NCBI GenBank assembly: GCA_028821195.1
Contig: JAPPHB010000085.1
Coordinates: 66,580-130,579 of the forward strand
Direction of reading: 5' to 3'
Origin: Gammaproteobacteria bacterium
GTDB taxonomy: Bacteria; Gemmatimonadota; Gemmatimonadetes; Longimicrobiales; Gaopeijiaceae
Length of the DNA stretch: 64,000 nt
Shown here: piece after piece, positions 8,589 to 17,377 of the stretch
How positions within the stretch are numbered: the stretch's first letter is position 1
How the letters are laid out: every line of letters starts with the position of its first letter
Program-made: the position numbers and the translations under genes
Notes under the pieces: model-generated
Told to the model about the DNA's origin: nothing
The model's database searches: none
The model's input: the letters and a program-made list of their open reading frames with translations, nothing else

Positions 8589-10527
8589 GGTCAGGGGAAT
8601 TCGCGAGGCTCCAGAGCGCTCGTTCGAGATCCGGTACGCCGAAGCCGCAACGACGTAACAGCTTCTGGTAGTCTCCCTTGGCGGGACTCATGCTCTCGGG
8701 CAAGTACGCCCCCTTCATCGCATCGGTCCACTCTGCTGAATGGACCAACAACCCGCGAACCGTCTCTGGCCAGAGACCGGGGTATGCTTCCATCACCTGC
8801 GCCGCCAGTCGGGCCGCCAGAGCGGTCGCCGCGCTGGTGGCGTGGGTCGTCGTGAACGATCGTTGCGCCGGACGATGGCTCGTCGTCAAGAGGCTGAGGC
8901 TCGGAATCGTTACCGGGGTCAAGGCGTCCCTTGCAACGTTGCCCCCTTCCATGACGACATCCGGCTTCAATGGCCAGCGTCGCTCCCACGGCAGAGATGT
9001 GGTGCTGAAGGGGCTCAGGCCACCCTTGGGGGCGATTGGCTCGAGTTCCTCGGTGTCTGGCTCAGAGATCGATATCAAGTCGGTGAATGCTCCCACCGTC
9101 AGCGCGTTCCACGCCTGGGCTGGGTCGTGCACGCCATCGGAATCGTTGCTCTCCGGATAGTTGTTCCACGCGGTGGGGTCGCTGACGTTACCCGCAGATA
9201 CCACGAGTAGCCGCGGATGGCCTCCGTGTCCGTCCGAGTCGGCCGCCAACGCATCGAGGGCTGATGACCACGCGGACGGACGTCCCTGATCCCGGTTGTC
9301 TCGAGCCGTGACGGCCATGCTGAAGACCCTGCGGTGCCCCGGGGCGGAGATTTCGGGCCGTGCGGCTGCCTCCACGGTCAGGTATCCGTGGTGCTCGGGA
9401 TCCGTACCCGTAGCACCATCACTGGGGAGCAGTTTCACAGACTCAAGGCGGTGACCGAAGTCCACGGGACCGTTTGCCCCGAGTAGTTCTGTCAGGTTCC
9501 CGCCCAGAGCCAGCCCTGCCATGCCCGTTCCGTGACCGGTGGAGTCGTCGGTTCCCCAACCGGGCTCGACGGTGTGCAGATCGGCGACATCCAGCGCGGG
9601 AGCGAGCAACCGATGACCGCGGTTGGCTCCGGTGTCAAGCAAACAGACATAGGGGACATCCTTGGCGCTGGACGTGTAGCGGGTCCGGGCCAGCAGATCG
9701 TCAAGCCATTCCAGTTGTTCCGAAGCGGGAAGCGAATCGAAGAACTCTGCCGTTTCCTTCGGACGCCGCAATTCGGCAATGTTGTTCAGCGTAACCATGG
9801 ATGCTCGCATCTGCTCCACGGAGGCCCGCGCCAGGAGAACGGTACGCTCTGGAAACGTTAGCTCTCCCTTCGCCACGCGCATGCCTTGGAGGTCGGCTCT
9901 CTCACCAAACGCGGCTCTAGCGCGAAACGCGGCTGTCGTCGCCTGCCGATCCCTTCGGACCGGCAACCACACTTCCCACCATACCGGCTCATCTTCAGTG
10001 GCCGGAAACGCTTCATCGTCATCGGTCCAAAGCGCCCGAAGACTGGCCGCCCGGATCTCTCGGATGGCGTCGAGTAGACGTCTGTTGTCTCGAGGCCGAT
10101 CGCGGGAATCCCTGCGGCGTTCCAGATAGGCTACGATCAGTTTCTCGAAGTGATCGAGCTTACCGTCCGGCACGAAGATTGTTGCCCGAGTGATCTCGCC
10201 TTCATGGCGGACATTCAGTAATTCGATGCCCTGATTCTCTCGAGCCAGGCTCTCGAAGGCCAACTCCACATCGGGGAAACTCTCGAACTCGACTTGGAGG
10301 CCCAGACCCTCTTTCATTCCTGCTTCCCGCTGGGCATTCGCCGCAGTAGCCGCGTGGCCACGAACCTCGTCCAATTGCCCTCGGAGGGACGCCGCGTGCT
10401 GGGAGCGGATACGTTCGGGGACGTTGGAACCACCTCCGCCACCGACACCTGGATACTGGTAAGGTTCAGTCTCCGTCACGTCCTTGAGGACGAAGTGCCG
10501 ATTTCTCCCCTCGGTCCGGTTCGCCAT
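8578..10527 (-). CDS. ietS: S8 family serine peptidase (IetS-like), N-terminal and catalytic part
   Basis: The 649-residue frame carries an N-terminal extension of about 290 residues and then a subtilisin domain with the full triad: D298 in CLLDTG, H332 in GHGTGMAG, S565 in THATSAAT. The oxyanion Asn lies in SAGN near 447. It starts 18 bases after the stop of the AAA ATPase gene. ATPase-subtilase pairs of this kind are the IetAS system, first seen in Agrobacterium plasmid maintenance and later reported as anti-phage. The frame ends early at SLANSPDHGC; the missing C-terminal domain continues in another frame at 7998-8588. All catalytic residues lie before the break, so a shortened protease could still be active. 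Confidence 0.87.
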   Translation of the reverse strand: MANRTEGRNRHFVLKDVTETEPYQYPGVGGGGGSNVPERIRSQHAASLRGQLDEVRGHAATAANAQREAGMKEGLGLQVEFESFPDVELAFESLARENQGIELLNVRHEGEITRATIFVPDGKLDHFEKLIVAYLERRRDSRDRPRDNRRLLDAIREIRAASLRALWTDDDEAFPATEDEPVWWEVWLPVRRDRQATTAAFRARAAFGERADLQGMRVAKGELTFPERTVLLARASVEQMRASMVTLNNIAELRRPKETAEFFDSLPASEQLEWLDDLLARTRYTSSAKDVPYVCLLDTGANRGHRLLAPALDVADLHTVEPGWGTDDSTGHGTGMAGLALGGNLTELLGANGPVDFGHRLESVKLLPSDGATGTDPEHHGYLTVEAAARPEISAPGHRRVFSMAVTARDNRDQGRPSAWSSALDALAADSDGHGGHPRLLVVSAGNVSDPTAWNNYPESNDSDGVHDPAQAWNALTVGAFTDLISISEPDTEELEPIAPKGGLSPFSTTSLPWERRWPLKPDVVMEGGNVARDALTPVTIPSLSLLTTSHRPAQRSFTTTHATSAATALAARLAAQVMEAYPGLWPETVRGLLVHSAEWTDAMKGAYLPESMSPAKGDYQKLLRRCGFGVPDLERALWSLANSPDHGC

Positions 10528-10545
10528 GTGGAGATCGCGTGCCGG

Positions 10546-11535
10546 CTATGTCCGTCGCTCGCCAAACCGCTGACGGGTCGCTTTCAGTTCGTCAAGCATC
10601 TCGCGGATTTCCTCCTCTCGGATCCCGGCACGGCGAGAAACCAGCGCATCCTTGATCACATCGTCCGCGGCGCGTGCGACCTCCGCGTAGCTCAGCCCGA
10701 TGGCCCGTCGTGCCAGGCTGCTCCAGCGGATCGACTGCTGCTGCTTTCCGGCAAGTCGCGTTTCCAACAATTCCGCGATTTGCGACTCGTCGGGCAGATC
10801 GAAGTGCAGGATATCGTCGAATCGGCGGAGGAGCGCCCGGTCCAGAATGGCGGGATGATTGGTAGCCGCGACGACCATGCTGTGGGAACGGTCCTGCTCA
10901 ATCATCTGGAGGAAGCTGTTCAGTACCCGCCGGATCTCACCCACATCATTGGAGATCGCGCGTTCTGAGCCAATGGCATCGAACTCGTCGAAGAAATAGA
11001 CGCCCCTGGTCTGATCCGTGGCGTCAAAGATCTGCCTCAGCTTGGCCGCAGTCTCTCCCATGAACCTCGTGATGAGGCCGTCCAGCCGGACTTGAAGCAG
11101 AGGAAGACCGAGCTCGCCGGCCAAAACGGATGCGGTGAGCGTCTTACCGGTGCCAGGGGGGCCGACGAGCAAGAGCTTGCGCCTCGGGGAAAGACCATGA
11201 TCCAGGATCCGCCCGGCGTGACGCTGCTCGCGAATCACACGCTTGATCCGATCCCCTAGGGTCTCTCCGAGGATCATGTCGCCCAGCCGTGACTTGGGGT
11301 AGGACGCCTCCAGGAGGTTGGCCAGCTCCCCGCGCGGTCGACCGATTGGCACCGGAGCTCCCGTCCCGCGACGTCTCTTGGCATCATCGATGATGTCGCG
11401 AAGATCGGTAGCCAGTTTACCGTGGCCCAACCTCGCTTCGTGGGCTGCGACCTGCATCGCGACCGAGATGAACCGGTCGTCGTCGCCTTCCAGATGCGAC
11501 CTCAGCAACGCCTTGAGCTGCTCGGCACTGGCCAT
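10546..11535 (-). CDS. ietA: AAA family ATPase (IetA-like), partner of the subtilase
   Basis: This 329-residue AAA+ protein has an alpha-helical N-terminus (about 1-75), Walker A GPPGTGKT at 125-132, Walker B VYFFDEFD at 179-186, a sensor-1 segment VVAATNHP and the arginine pair in LLRRFDD. This fits the family that pairs with S8 peptidases. It is the first gene of the pair, followed 18 bases later by the protease. The inferred role is to sense a phage or plasmid trigger and to control or feed substrates to the subtilase. It is convergent with the SIR2-HerA operon, giving a two-system defence island. Confidence 0.88.
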   Translation of the reverse strand: MASAEQLKALLRSHLEGDDDRFISVAMQVAAHEARLGHGKLATDLRDIIDDAKRRRGTGAPVPIGRPRGELANLLEASYPKSRLGDMILGETLGDRIKRVIREQRHAGRILDHGLSPRRKLLLVGPPGTGKTLTASVLAGELGLPLLQVRLDGLITRFMGETAAKLRQIFDATDQTRGVYFFDEFDAIGSERAISNDVGEIRRVLNSFLQMIEQDRSHSMVVAATNHPAILDRALLRRFDDILHFDLPDESQIAELLETRLAGKQQQSIRWSSLARRAIGLSYAEVARAADDVIKDALVSRRAGIREEEIREMLDELKATRQRFGERRT

Positions 11536-11602
11536 GGGACGGCTCCGGTTGCGTTGGTGTCTTGGCGGTCGGTTGTCAACGTAGCGTCTTGCGTGAACAA
11601 GA

Positions 11603-11632
11603 GGTATAGGACGATGGGCAGAGATTTGTCGA
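11603..11632 (-). promoter_or_regulatory. candidate promoter of the ietAS operon
   Basis: On the minus strand TCGACA (11632-11627) and TATACC (11608-11603) are separated by 18 bases, in the 180-base gap between the macrodomain gene and ietA. The match to a sigma-70 promoter is moderate. I see no gene in the remainder of this gap. Confidence 0.35.
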
Positions 11633-11715
11633 GATGCCGCACGATGCCAAGGTAGCGTGGAACCGATTACGTCGGCATGAGGCGCCTAACGAGGATCGCG
11701 TCAAGTGACCCTCAT

Positions 11716-12267
11716 TCAGCGAACTCCGTCCAGCGCGGCGCGGTGGGCTTCCGCCGATTCCTCCGAGAAGCAACAGAAGATGACCTCAGCGATCACGGGC
11801 GAGGCGTTCAGGAAGCTCGCAACGGTGCGGACGGCCATCTGCGCTGCTCGCTCCACCGGAAACGCGTAGACCCCCGTCGAGATCGCTGGAAAGCCGATCG
11901 ATCGCAGATCGTTCTCCACGGCAACCTCAAGCGACCGGCGATAGCACCGCGCGAGTAGGCGATCCTCGTCCGCGTCACCGCCCGACCAGATCGGGCCGAC
12001 CGTGTGGATCACGTGAGCCGCCGGCAAGCTGTACCCACCCGTGATCTTCGCGTCGCCCGTGTCGCATCCCCGCAAGGCGCGACACTCATCGAGCAGGTCT
12101 GGTCCGGCGGCCCTGTGGATGGCGCCGTCCACCCCGCCCCCACCCAGTAGCGACCGGTTCGCCGCGTTGACGATCGCATCCACCGCGAGCTTCGTGATGT
12201 CGCCGACGACAACTACCATCCTCTCCGAAGATCCTACAGCCATTCCTCCCGATTGAGCAGCAGCCAT
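11716..12267 (-). CDS. macrodomain protein, probable O-acetyl-ADP-ribose deacetylase
   Basis: The 183-residue frame is one macrodomain: [30 protein letters not shown] and [13 protein letters not shown] are the ADP-ribose-binding loops of the MacroD/YmdB type, including the Asn and Asp used for deacetylation. Proteins of this type hydrolyse O-acetyl-ADP-ribose or remove ADP-ribose from proteins or nucleic acids. Starts at 12267, 12243 or 12219 (MVVVVGD) are possible; the last gives the usual family N-terminus. It lies six bases after a lipoprotein gene and beside the SIR2-HerA/IetAS island. A link to NAD-derived metabolites made during defence is possible, but housekeeping detoxification is equally likely. 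Confidence 0.9.
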   Translation of the reverse strand: MAAAQSGGMAVGSSERMVVVVGDITKLAVDAIVNAANRSLLGGGGVDGAIHRAAGPDLLDECRALRGCDTGDAKITGGYSLPAAHVIHTVGPIWSGGDADEDRLLARCYRRSLEVAVENDLRSIGFPAISTGVYAFPVERAAQMAVRTVASFLNASPVIAEVIFCCFSEESAEAHRAALDGVR

Positions 12268-12273
12268 CCCCGA

Positions 12274-13047
12274 TCACCCCCCCGGACTCGGCGTCAGCGT
12301 AACCGACGCGCGGGTGAAATACACGTCCGTCCGGCTCTCGAACCCCGAATCGGCGCCAATTAGAAGCCAGGCGCGGCCATCTGCAGGAACGGAGATGCCC
12401 GCCGGTATCGATTGCCTCTCCAGGGCCTTGAGTTCCCATGCGGGGGACTGCTCGCACGATCGCGAGTTGGCCACGTTGCCGAGCACCACCACCTGGGCAC
12501 CGCTGTTGGACTGATTGCCGATGTCGATGTTCATGCGCAGGTAGGAATCGTCCGTGACCGCGACCGGTTCTTCGGCGGTCACGCCGGCCTTGATCCAGAC
12601 ACTCTCGCCCGGCGCACCTCCGACGCCGAAGCAACCGGACGGCGTGCTGGTCGCGATCTCCACGCTGACCTCGGCGACATAGCTTGCTCCAGGGGTCAGG
12701 CCATCGATGGGTCCCTTGAAGAACATGAACAGATCGTCACTCCGGTTGACCCCGGAAATGAACAGCCCGGACTGCGACTCCAGAGGCGGCGGGAGGGCAC
12801 GGTGCCCGGATGTCAATTCGTAGATCTCCTCGTGGGCGGGAGGATAGTCGGCGAAGCCCGCGACGAACCCCAGAGCGCCCTCATCGAAATCGAAGTGGAG
12901 GGTCATGGCCTCGCCGGTGTCGGTCGGAAGACTTCTGCAGCCGCCGGATAGCGTAACGATTGCCACTCCAACGAAAAGCGTGACGACGGGGTGGGGGACG
13001 AACGCTCGCCCGTTGAGCTTTCCAACATCGGCTGGCCAAGTGATCAT
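12274..13047 (-). CDS. putative lipoprotein of unknown function
   Basis: The start at 13047 (MITWPADVG) gives 257 residues with a positively charged lead, a hydrophobic segment (PVVTLFVGVAIVTLSGG) and a lipobox cysteine in LSGGC near residue 38. The mature part looks all-beta: it contains FDFDEGALGFVAGFADYP and a stretch typical of jelly-roll or discoidin-like ligand-binding folds (GPIDGLTPGASYVAEVSVEI). Four further cysteines may form disulfides. No catalytic motif is recognised. The macrodomain gene follows six bases downstream, so the two may be one transcript, although one product is extracytoplasmic and the other cytoplasmic. Confidence 0.7.
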   Translation of the reverse strand: MITWPADVGKLNGRAFVPHPVVTLFVGVAIVTLSGGCRSLPTDTGEAMTLHFDFDEGALGFVAGFADYPPAHEEIYELTSGHRALPPPLESQSGLFISGVNRSDDLFMFFKGPIDGLTPGASYVAEVSVEIATSTPSGCFGVGGAPGESVWIKAGVTAEEPVAVTDDSYLRMNIDIGNQSNSGAQVVVLGNVANSRSCEQSPAWELKALERQSIPAGISVPADGRAWLLIGADSGFESRTDVYFTRASVTLTPSPGG

Positions 13048-13152
13048 TGCGCTACACAATCTTGAGGTGAGCAAACGAGGTCGGCTTCTGGTCTGGCGGC
13101 CGGAGCAGGCCATGGCGAGAGCTCAACATCCCCTACACAAGGACTCCTAAAC

Positions 13153-13560
13153 ATGAAAACCGTCTCCAGTTTCGAAATCACCGGCTGGGATCCCGTGCCC
13201 GACGCTGATGAAGGCGAAGGCCCCTTCCTCTCGGAAGCGCGCGTCTCCAAGCGCTACCAGGGTGATCTGGATGGAGAGGGCCGTGTGCGGCTGCTCATGT
13301 GCCGTGCCAGCGCCGAAGGGCCGCTGGAGAACGCGGGCTACATCGCGTCCGAACAGGTCTCGGGCACGCTTGGGGGCCGCGAAGGCACGTTCGTGCTCCA
13401 TCACTGGGGCATAGCCGAGGCCGGCGCTCCGCCGCGCACCGATGGCCATGTGGTACCGGGGTCCGGAACGGGCGAGCTGGCGGGCCTGTCGGGCACAATG
13501 GAGATCCACGTGGATGCGGACGGCAAGCACACGCTCGCCCTCGACTACCACGTCGACTAG
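13153..13560 (+). CDS. DUF3224 domain protein
   Basis: The 135-residue protein matches the DUF3224 family, small beta-barrels related to allene-oxide-cyclase-like folds. Visible features are the N-terminal FEITGWDPVP, the middle YIASEQVSGTLGGREGTFVLHH and the closing GTGELAGLSGTMEIHVDADG. It has no signal peptide and so is probably cytoplasmic. AGGA at 13139-13142 supports the ATG at 13153. It stands alone between a divergent lipoprotein gene and the BNR gene. No enzymatic function is established for the family. Confidence 0.85.
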   Translation: MKTVSSFEITGWDPVPDADEGEGPFLSEARVSKRYQGDLDGEGRVRLLMCRASAEGPLENAGYIASEQVSGTLGGREGTFVLHHWGIAEAGAPPRTDGHVVPGSGTGELAGLSGTMEIHVDADGKHTLALDYHVD

Positions 13561-13644
13561 CGGCCGGTTGCTTGTTGCATCCTCCGTCGCCCCGGTAGCT
13601 TGACCCCACCGATCCCCGCGCCCGAATCGACAGGAAATCCCACC

Positions 13645-16600
13645 GTGAAGCGCTTTCCACTCAAGCCGTTTCTCCTCGTCGCGACGCTCTTCGCAGTCGC
13701 TCCCGCCCTGGCCACCGCGCCGTTCGGCGCACGCGTCTCGTCTCTCGCCACCCTCCACGCCCAGACCCCGGTCGTCCTCGATTCGGCCTTCCTGGCCGGC
13801 TACTCCTGGCGCAATCTCGGTCCCGATCGGGGCGGCCGCTCCACCGCCGTCTCGGGCGTAAGAGGGCGCCCGCAGGAAGCCTACTTCGGCGCGACCGGGG
13901 GCGGACTCTGGAAGACCATCGACGGCGGTGAGGAATGGTTCCCGGTGACGGACTTCAAGATCAAATCGGCTTCGGTCGGTGCGGTTGCCGTCGCCGAAAC
14001 CGACCCGGATCTCGTCTTCATCGGAACGGGCGAGACCTGCATTCGCGGCAACATCCTGCCCGGCGACGGCGTCTACCGGAGCCGTGACGGGGGCGAGACC
14101 TGGGCGCACATCGGCTTTTATGAGTCGGACGGGATTTCCAAGATCCGCATCCATCCGACCGATCCCGACATCGTCTATGTGGCGTCGTTTGGGAAGTACG
14201 GTGTGCCGAGCGAGGAGCGGGGCGTTTTCCGCAGCACCGACGGCGGCGACAGCTGGGAGCGGGTGCTCTTCCGCGACGAGCGCACCGGCGCCATCGATAT
14301 CGCGATCGACCGCAACAACCCCGACGTGATCTACGCTGCGCTCTGGGAGGCCTTCCGCAAGGAATACACGATGTCGTCGGGCGGGCCGGGCAGCGGCATG
14401 TTCAAATCGGTCGATGGCGGGGACACCTGGACCGAGATTACCCGCAACCCCGGCATGCCGGCGGAAGGCGTCGTCGGCAAGATCGGCCTGGCGGTGTCAA
14501 CGGCCAACTCCAACCGGGTCTACGCCCTCTTCGAGCACGACGACGGGGGCCTCTTCCGCTCGGACGACGCGGGCGCCACCTGGGAGCTCATCAACGACGA
14601 GCGGCGCATCCGGCAGCGGGCGTTCTACTACACGCACGTCTTCGCGGATCATCACGACGAGGACGTGGTGTACGTGCAGAACACCTCGCTCTTCCGCTCC
14701 ACCGACGGCGGCGCCACCTACGAAGTCATCAACAACGGCACCCACGTCGACTTCCACGACTTCTGGATCGATCCCGATGACCCGGCGCACGTCGTGGTCG
14801 CCAATGACGGGGGCGGCGCGGTGAGCTTCACCACCGGCAGCGACTGGACCGACCAGGAGTTTTCCACCGCCCAGTTCTATCACGGTGTTACGACGGCGCA
14901 CATCCCGTGGCACATCTGCGGATCGCAGCAGGACAACAGCACGCTCTGCCTGCCGTCAGACTGGAACGCGGGTCGCTTCGAGCAGGCCCTGGCGGCCGCC
15001 GCGGACGCGGACAACGCCGACGCAGCCGCCGACGCGCGGGCCCCCGCGATCACCGAGGGCTCGATGGGCGTGCACTACGTGGCCGGGGGCGGAGAACCGG
15101 GCTATATCGCGCCCGACCCGAAGGACCTCGACGTCTTCTTCTCGGGCACCAACAACGGCCGCTACATCGACCGGTTCAACCGGCGCCTGGGCACCTCGCG
15201 CGAGGTCAATCCCTACCCCTGGTTCTACTCCGGGGAGCCGGCCCTGGACATGGTCGAGCGCTGGCAGTGGACCTTTCCCATCATCTTTTCGCCCATCGAT
15301 CCCGACGTCTTGTACGCGTCGTCGAACCGGCTATGGCGGACCACCGACGGCGGCACCAACTGGGACGTGCTGAGCCCCGACCTCACCCGCGCCGACCCCA
15401 TGACGCTGGGACGTTCCGGCGGGCCCATCACCGGTGACATGAACGGCCCCGAGGTCTATGCGACGATCTTCGCCGTGGGTCCCGGCAAGGTCGACATCGA
15501 CGTGATCTGGACGGGTTCCGATGACGGGCTCGTGCACGTGACGCGCGACGGGGGCGGGAGCTGGACCGACGTGACGCCCCCCGACATGCCGGACTTCGGG
15601 CGCGTGAGCCTCATCGACGCCTCGGCGTTCGACGCGGCGCGGGCTTACGTCTCGGTGCGGCGCGCTCTACTTGATGATTTTCGGCCCCACATATGGAAAA
15701 CCGATGATTTTGGGGCGACTTGGACCCGAATCGTTGACGGAATCCGGGACGACGCCTACGTGAACTCCATCCGCGAGGACCCGAACCGGGCGGGGCTGCT
15801 GTACGCCGGCACCAACCACGGCGTCTACATCTCATACGACGACGGCGGTTCGTGGCAGGAGCTGAACCCGGACCTGCCCGACATCCCGATCACCGACGTG
15901 ATCCCCGAGCACGACGAGCTGGCGATGGCGAGCCACGGGCGCGGTTTCTGGGTCCTCGACAACATCGCGCCGCTGCGGCAGATCCAGCCGGGGACGACCG
16001 GGCGCGACCTGGTGCTGTTCGAGCCCGCGGCCGCGTACCGTTCCGCGAACGGGGTGGTGCTGTCGTGGTGGCTCGCCGACGAGCCCGGGGATGCGACGCT
16101 CGAGATCGTGGACGCGTCGGGCGATGTGGTGCGCACGTTCGAGCCCGCCGTGGAAGGCGAGGAGCGGGATCGCTGGGCAGGTCCGGCGCTGCCGCTGGAG
16201 GTTGGGCTGAACCGGCTGCGCTGGGACCTGCGGACGGATCCGCCCGCGACCTTCCCGGGGATGATCCTCTGGGGCGTGCGCACGATGGCGCCCGCGGTCC
16301 CGCCGGGGACGTATACGGCGCGGCTCACGGTCGGCGACCGCAGCGAGACCACCGAGGTGGAGGTCCGCCCCCACCCGTGGAACACCGACGTGACCGAGGA
16401 GGACCTGGTCGCCCAGTACGAGTTCGGCGTCGAGATCCGGGACCGGGTGCACCAGGCCAACTCGGCCGTGATCGCGATCCGGAACGTGAAGGCGCAACTG
16501 GACGAGCGGCTGGAGGCGTCGGACGATGAGCGGCTGGCCGGCGCGGGCGAGCGGCTGCGGGAGAGCGCGTCGGCGGTGGAAGCGGACATCTACCAGGTGC

Positions 16601-16866
16601 GCAACCAGTCCAACCAGGATCCCCTCAACTTCCCCATCCGGGTGAACAACCGCCTGGCCAACCTGCTGTCGATGTCCGAACAGGGCGACGGGCGCCCCGG
16701 AAGCGGCATGTACGCGGTCTACGAGATCATGGTGGAGCGGCTCGATGGCCACCTGACCCGGCTCCAGGCCGTCTGGGACGGCGAACTGGCCGAGGTGAAC
16801 GCCGAGCTGCGCCGGCTGGGGATGGAGGAGATCGAGGTGGAGATGGCGGCGGGGCTGGTGTCGTGA
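13645..16866 (+). CDS. exported BNR/sortilin-type propeller protein
   Basis: The GTG at 13645 gives 1073 residues starting with a clear signal peptide (KRFPLKPFLLVATLFAVAP); an in-frame TTG 45 bases earlier would bury it. The propeller region shows many Asp-box units (TDGG.TW, RSDDAGATW, KTDDFGATW). It ends in a Ser/Thr-poor Ig-like domain and a helical C-terminal region (VNNRLANLLSMSEQ). The family is often named VPS10/sortilin-like or glycosyl hydrolase and is abundant in Gemmatimonadota and Acidobacteriota; its role is unproven. It is a full-length paralogue of the gene cut off at 1-1128. A short AT-rich patch (about 15660-15745) interrupts the otherwise high-GC codon use. Confidence 0.9.
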   Translation: MKRFPLKPFLLVATLFAVAPALATAPFGARVSSLATLHAQTPVVLDSAFLAGYSWRNLGPDRGGRSTAVSGVRGRPQEAYFGATGGGLWKTIDGGEEWFPVTDFKIKSASVGAVAVAETDPDLVFIGTGETCIRGNILPGDGVYRSRDGGETWAHIGFYESDGISKIRIHPTDPDIVYVASFGKYGVPSEERGVFRSTDGGDSWERVLFRDERTGAIDIAIDRNNPDVIYAALWEAFRKEYTMSSGGPGSGMFKSVDGGDTWTEITRNPGMPAEGVVGKIGLAVSTANSNRVYALFEHDDGGLFRSDDAGATWELINDERRIRQRAFYYTHVFADHHDEDVVYVQNTSLFRSTDGGATYEVINNGTHVDFHDFWIDPDDPAHVVVANDGGGAVSFTTGSDWTDQEFSTAQFYHGVTTAHIPWHICGSQQDNSTLCLPSDWNAGRFEQALAAAADADNADAAADARAPAITEGSMGVHYVAGGGEPGYIAPDPKDLDVFFSGTNNGRYIDRFNRRLGTSREVNPYPWFYSGEPALDMVERWQWTFPIIFSPIDPDVLYASSNRLWRTTDGGTNWDVLSPDLTRADPMTLGRSGGPITGDMNGPEVYATIFAVGPGKVDIDVIWTGSDDGLVHVTRDGGGSWTDVTPPDMPDFGRVSLIDASAFDAARAYVSVRRALLDDFRPHIWKTDDFGATWTRIVDGIRDDAYVNSIREDPNRAGLLYAGTNHGVYISYDDGGSWQELNPDLPDIPITDVIPEHDELAMASHGRGFWVLDNIAPLRQIQPGTTGRDLVLFEPAAAYRSANGVVLSWWLADEPGDATLEIVDASGDVVRTFEPAVEGEERDRWAGPALPLEVGLNRLRWDLRTDPPATFPGMILWGVRTMAPAVPPGTYTARLTVGDRSETTEVEVRPHPWNTDVTEEDLVAQYEFGVEIRDRVHQANSAVIAIRNVKAQLDERLEASDDERLAGAGERLRESASAVEADIYQVRNQSNQDPLNFPIRVNNRLANLLSMSEQGDGRPGSGMYAVYEIMVERLDGHLTRLQAVWDGELAEVNAELRRLGMEEIEVEMAAGLVS

Positions 16867-16878
16867 GGGAGAGCCAAC

Positions 16879-16896
16879 CCTGACGTTAACGTGAGG
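16879..16896. promoter_or_regulatory. near-palindrome, variant copy 3
   Basis: CCT/AGG ends flank ACGTTAACGT, one base longer in the core than copies 1 and 2. The left arm also has the preceding AAC (AACCCT), and an outer GAGCC/GGCTC pair extends the stem. It lies 13 bases after the stop of the BNR gene and 131 bases before the HigB-like toxin start. It may be an operator or a transcription stop. Confidence 0.45.
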
Positions 16897-16981
16897 CTCC
16901 ACCCTCATCTGCTGACCGAATCCTGATCGGACCGCCATAGCATGTATCGGTCCGCGCTCGCCGCGGGTGGCGATCTCCCGG

Positions 16982-17014
16982 TTGACCACCTGTATGATAA
17001 ATAGTACAGTGTAC
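16982..17014 (+). promoter_or_regulatory. promoter and operator of the HigBA-like operon
   Basis: TTGACC (16982-16987) and TACAGT (17005-17010) are 17 bases apart. The near-palindrome GTACAGTGTAC (17004-17014) overlaps the -10 box, a typical position for autorepression by the toxin-antitoxin complex. Confidence 0.55.
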
Positions 17015-17026
17015 CGTCCGAGGTGC

Positions 17027-17377
17027 ATGTTGCGGGAACTCAAGAAGCTGCCGGCGGCGTTCTACCAGAGTTCGGGTGGCAAGGAGCCGGTCAAGGACTG
17101 GCTTCGCGATCTCGACGAGAAGAGCAGGCGCATTGTTGGACGGGATATCGCGACAGTCGAATTCGGTGGGCCGCTCGGGATGCCACTCTGCCGAACGCTG
17201 GGTGGCGGGCTTCTCGAGGTGCGATCGAACATCGCAGACGGGCGCATCGCGCGTGTGATCTTCGTCGTCCATGCAGGTCGGATGGTATTGCTGCATGGGT
17301 TCATCAAGAGAGCGCGGAAGATTCCGAAGCCAGACTTGGAGCTCGCGAGGAAGCGAGCAAAGGAGATTACATCATGA
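17027..17377 (+). CDS. RelE/HigB-type toxin (phage-derived Gp49-like, DUF891)
   Basis: The 116-residue protein, starting MLRELKKLPAAFY, matches the HigB/Gp49-like branch of the RelE superfamily. It has PVKDWLRDLDEKSRRIVGRDIATVEFG, then the hallmark LGGGLLEVRSNIADGRIARVIFVV and LLHGFIKRARKIP. Members are ribosome-dependent mRNA endonucleases. The gene precedes its antitoxin, the HigBA order, and the two overlap as ATGA. An in-frame ATG 33 bases upstream would lie inside the promoter, so the start at 17027 is preferred. Confidence 0.9.
   Translation: MLRELKKLPAAFYQSSGGKEPVKDWLRDLDEKSRRIVGRDIATVEFGGPLGMPLCRTLGGGLLEVRSNIADGRIARVIFVVHAGRMVLLHGFIKRARKIPKPDLELARKRAKEITS

Noticed and set aside
13600..13644. 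TTG start for the propeller gene
   Set aside because: It would put 15 residues before the signal peptide; the GTG at 13645 gives a normal signal sequence.
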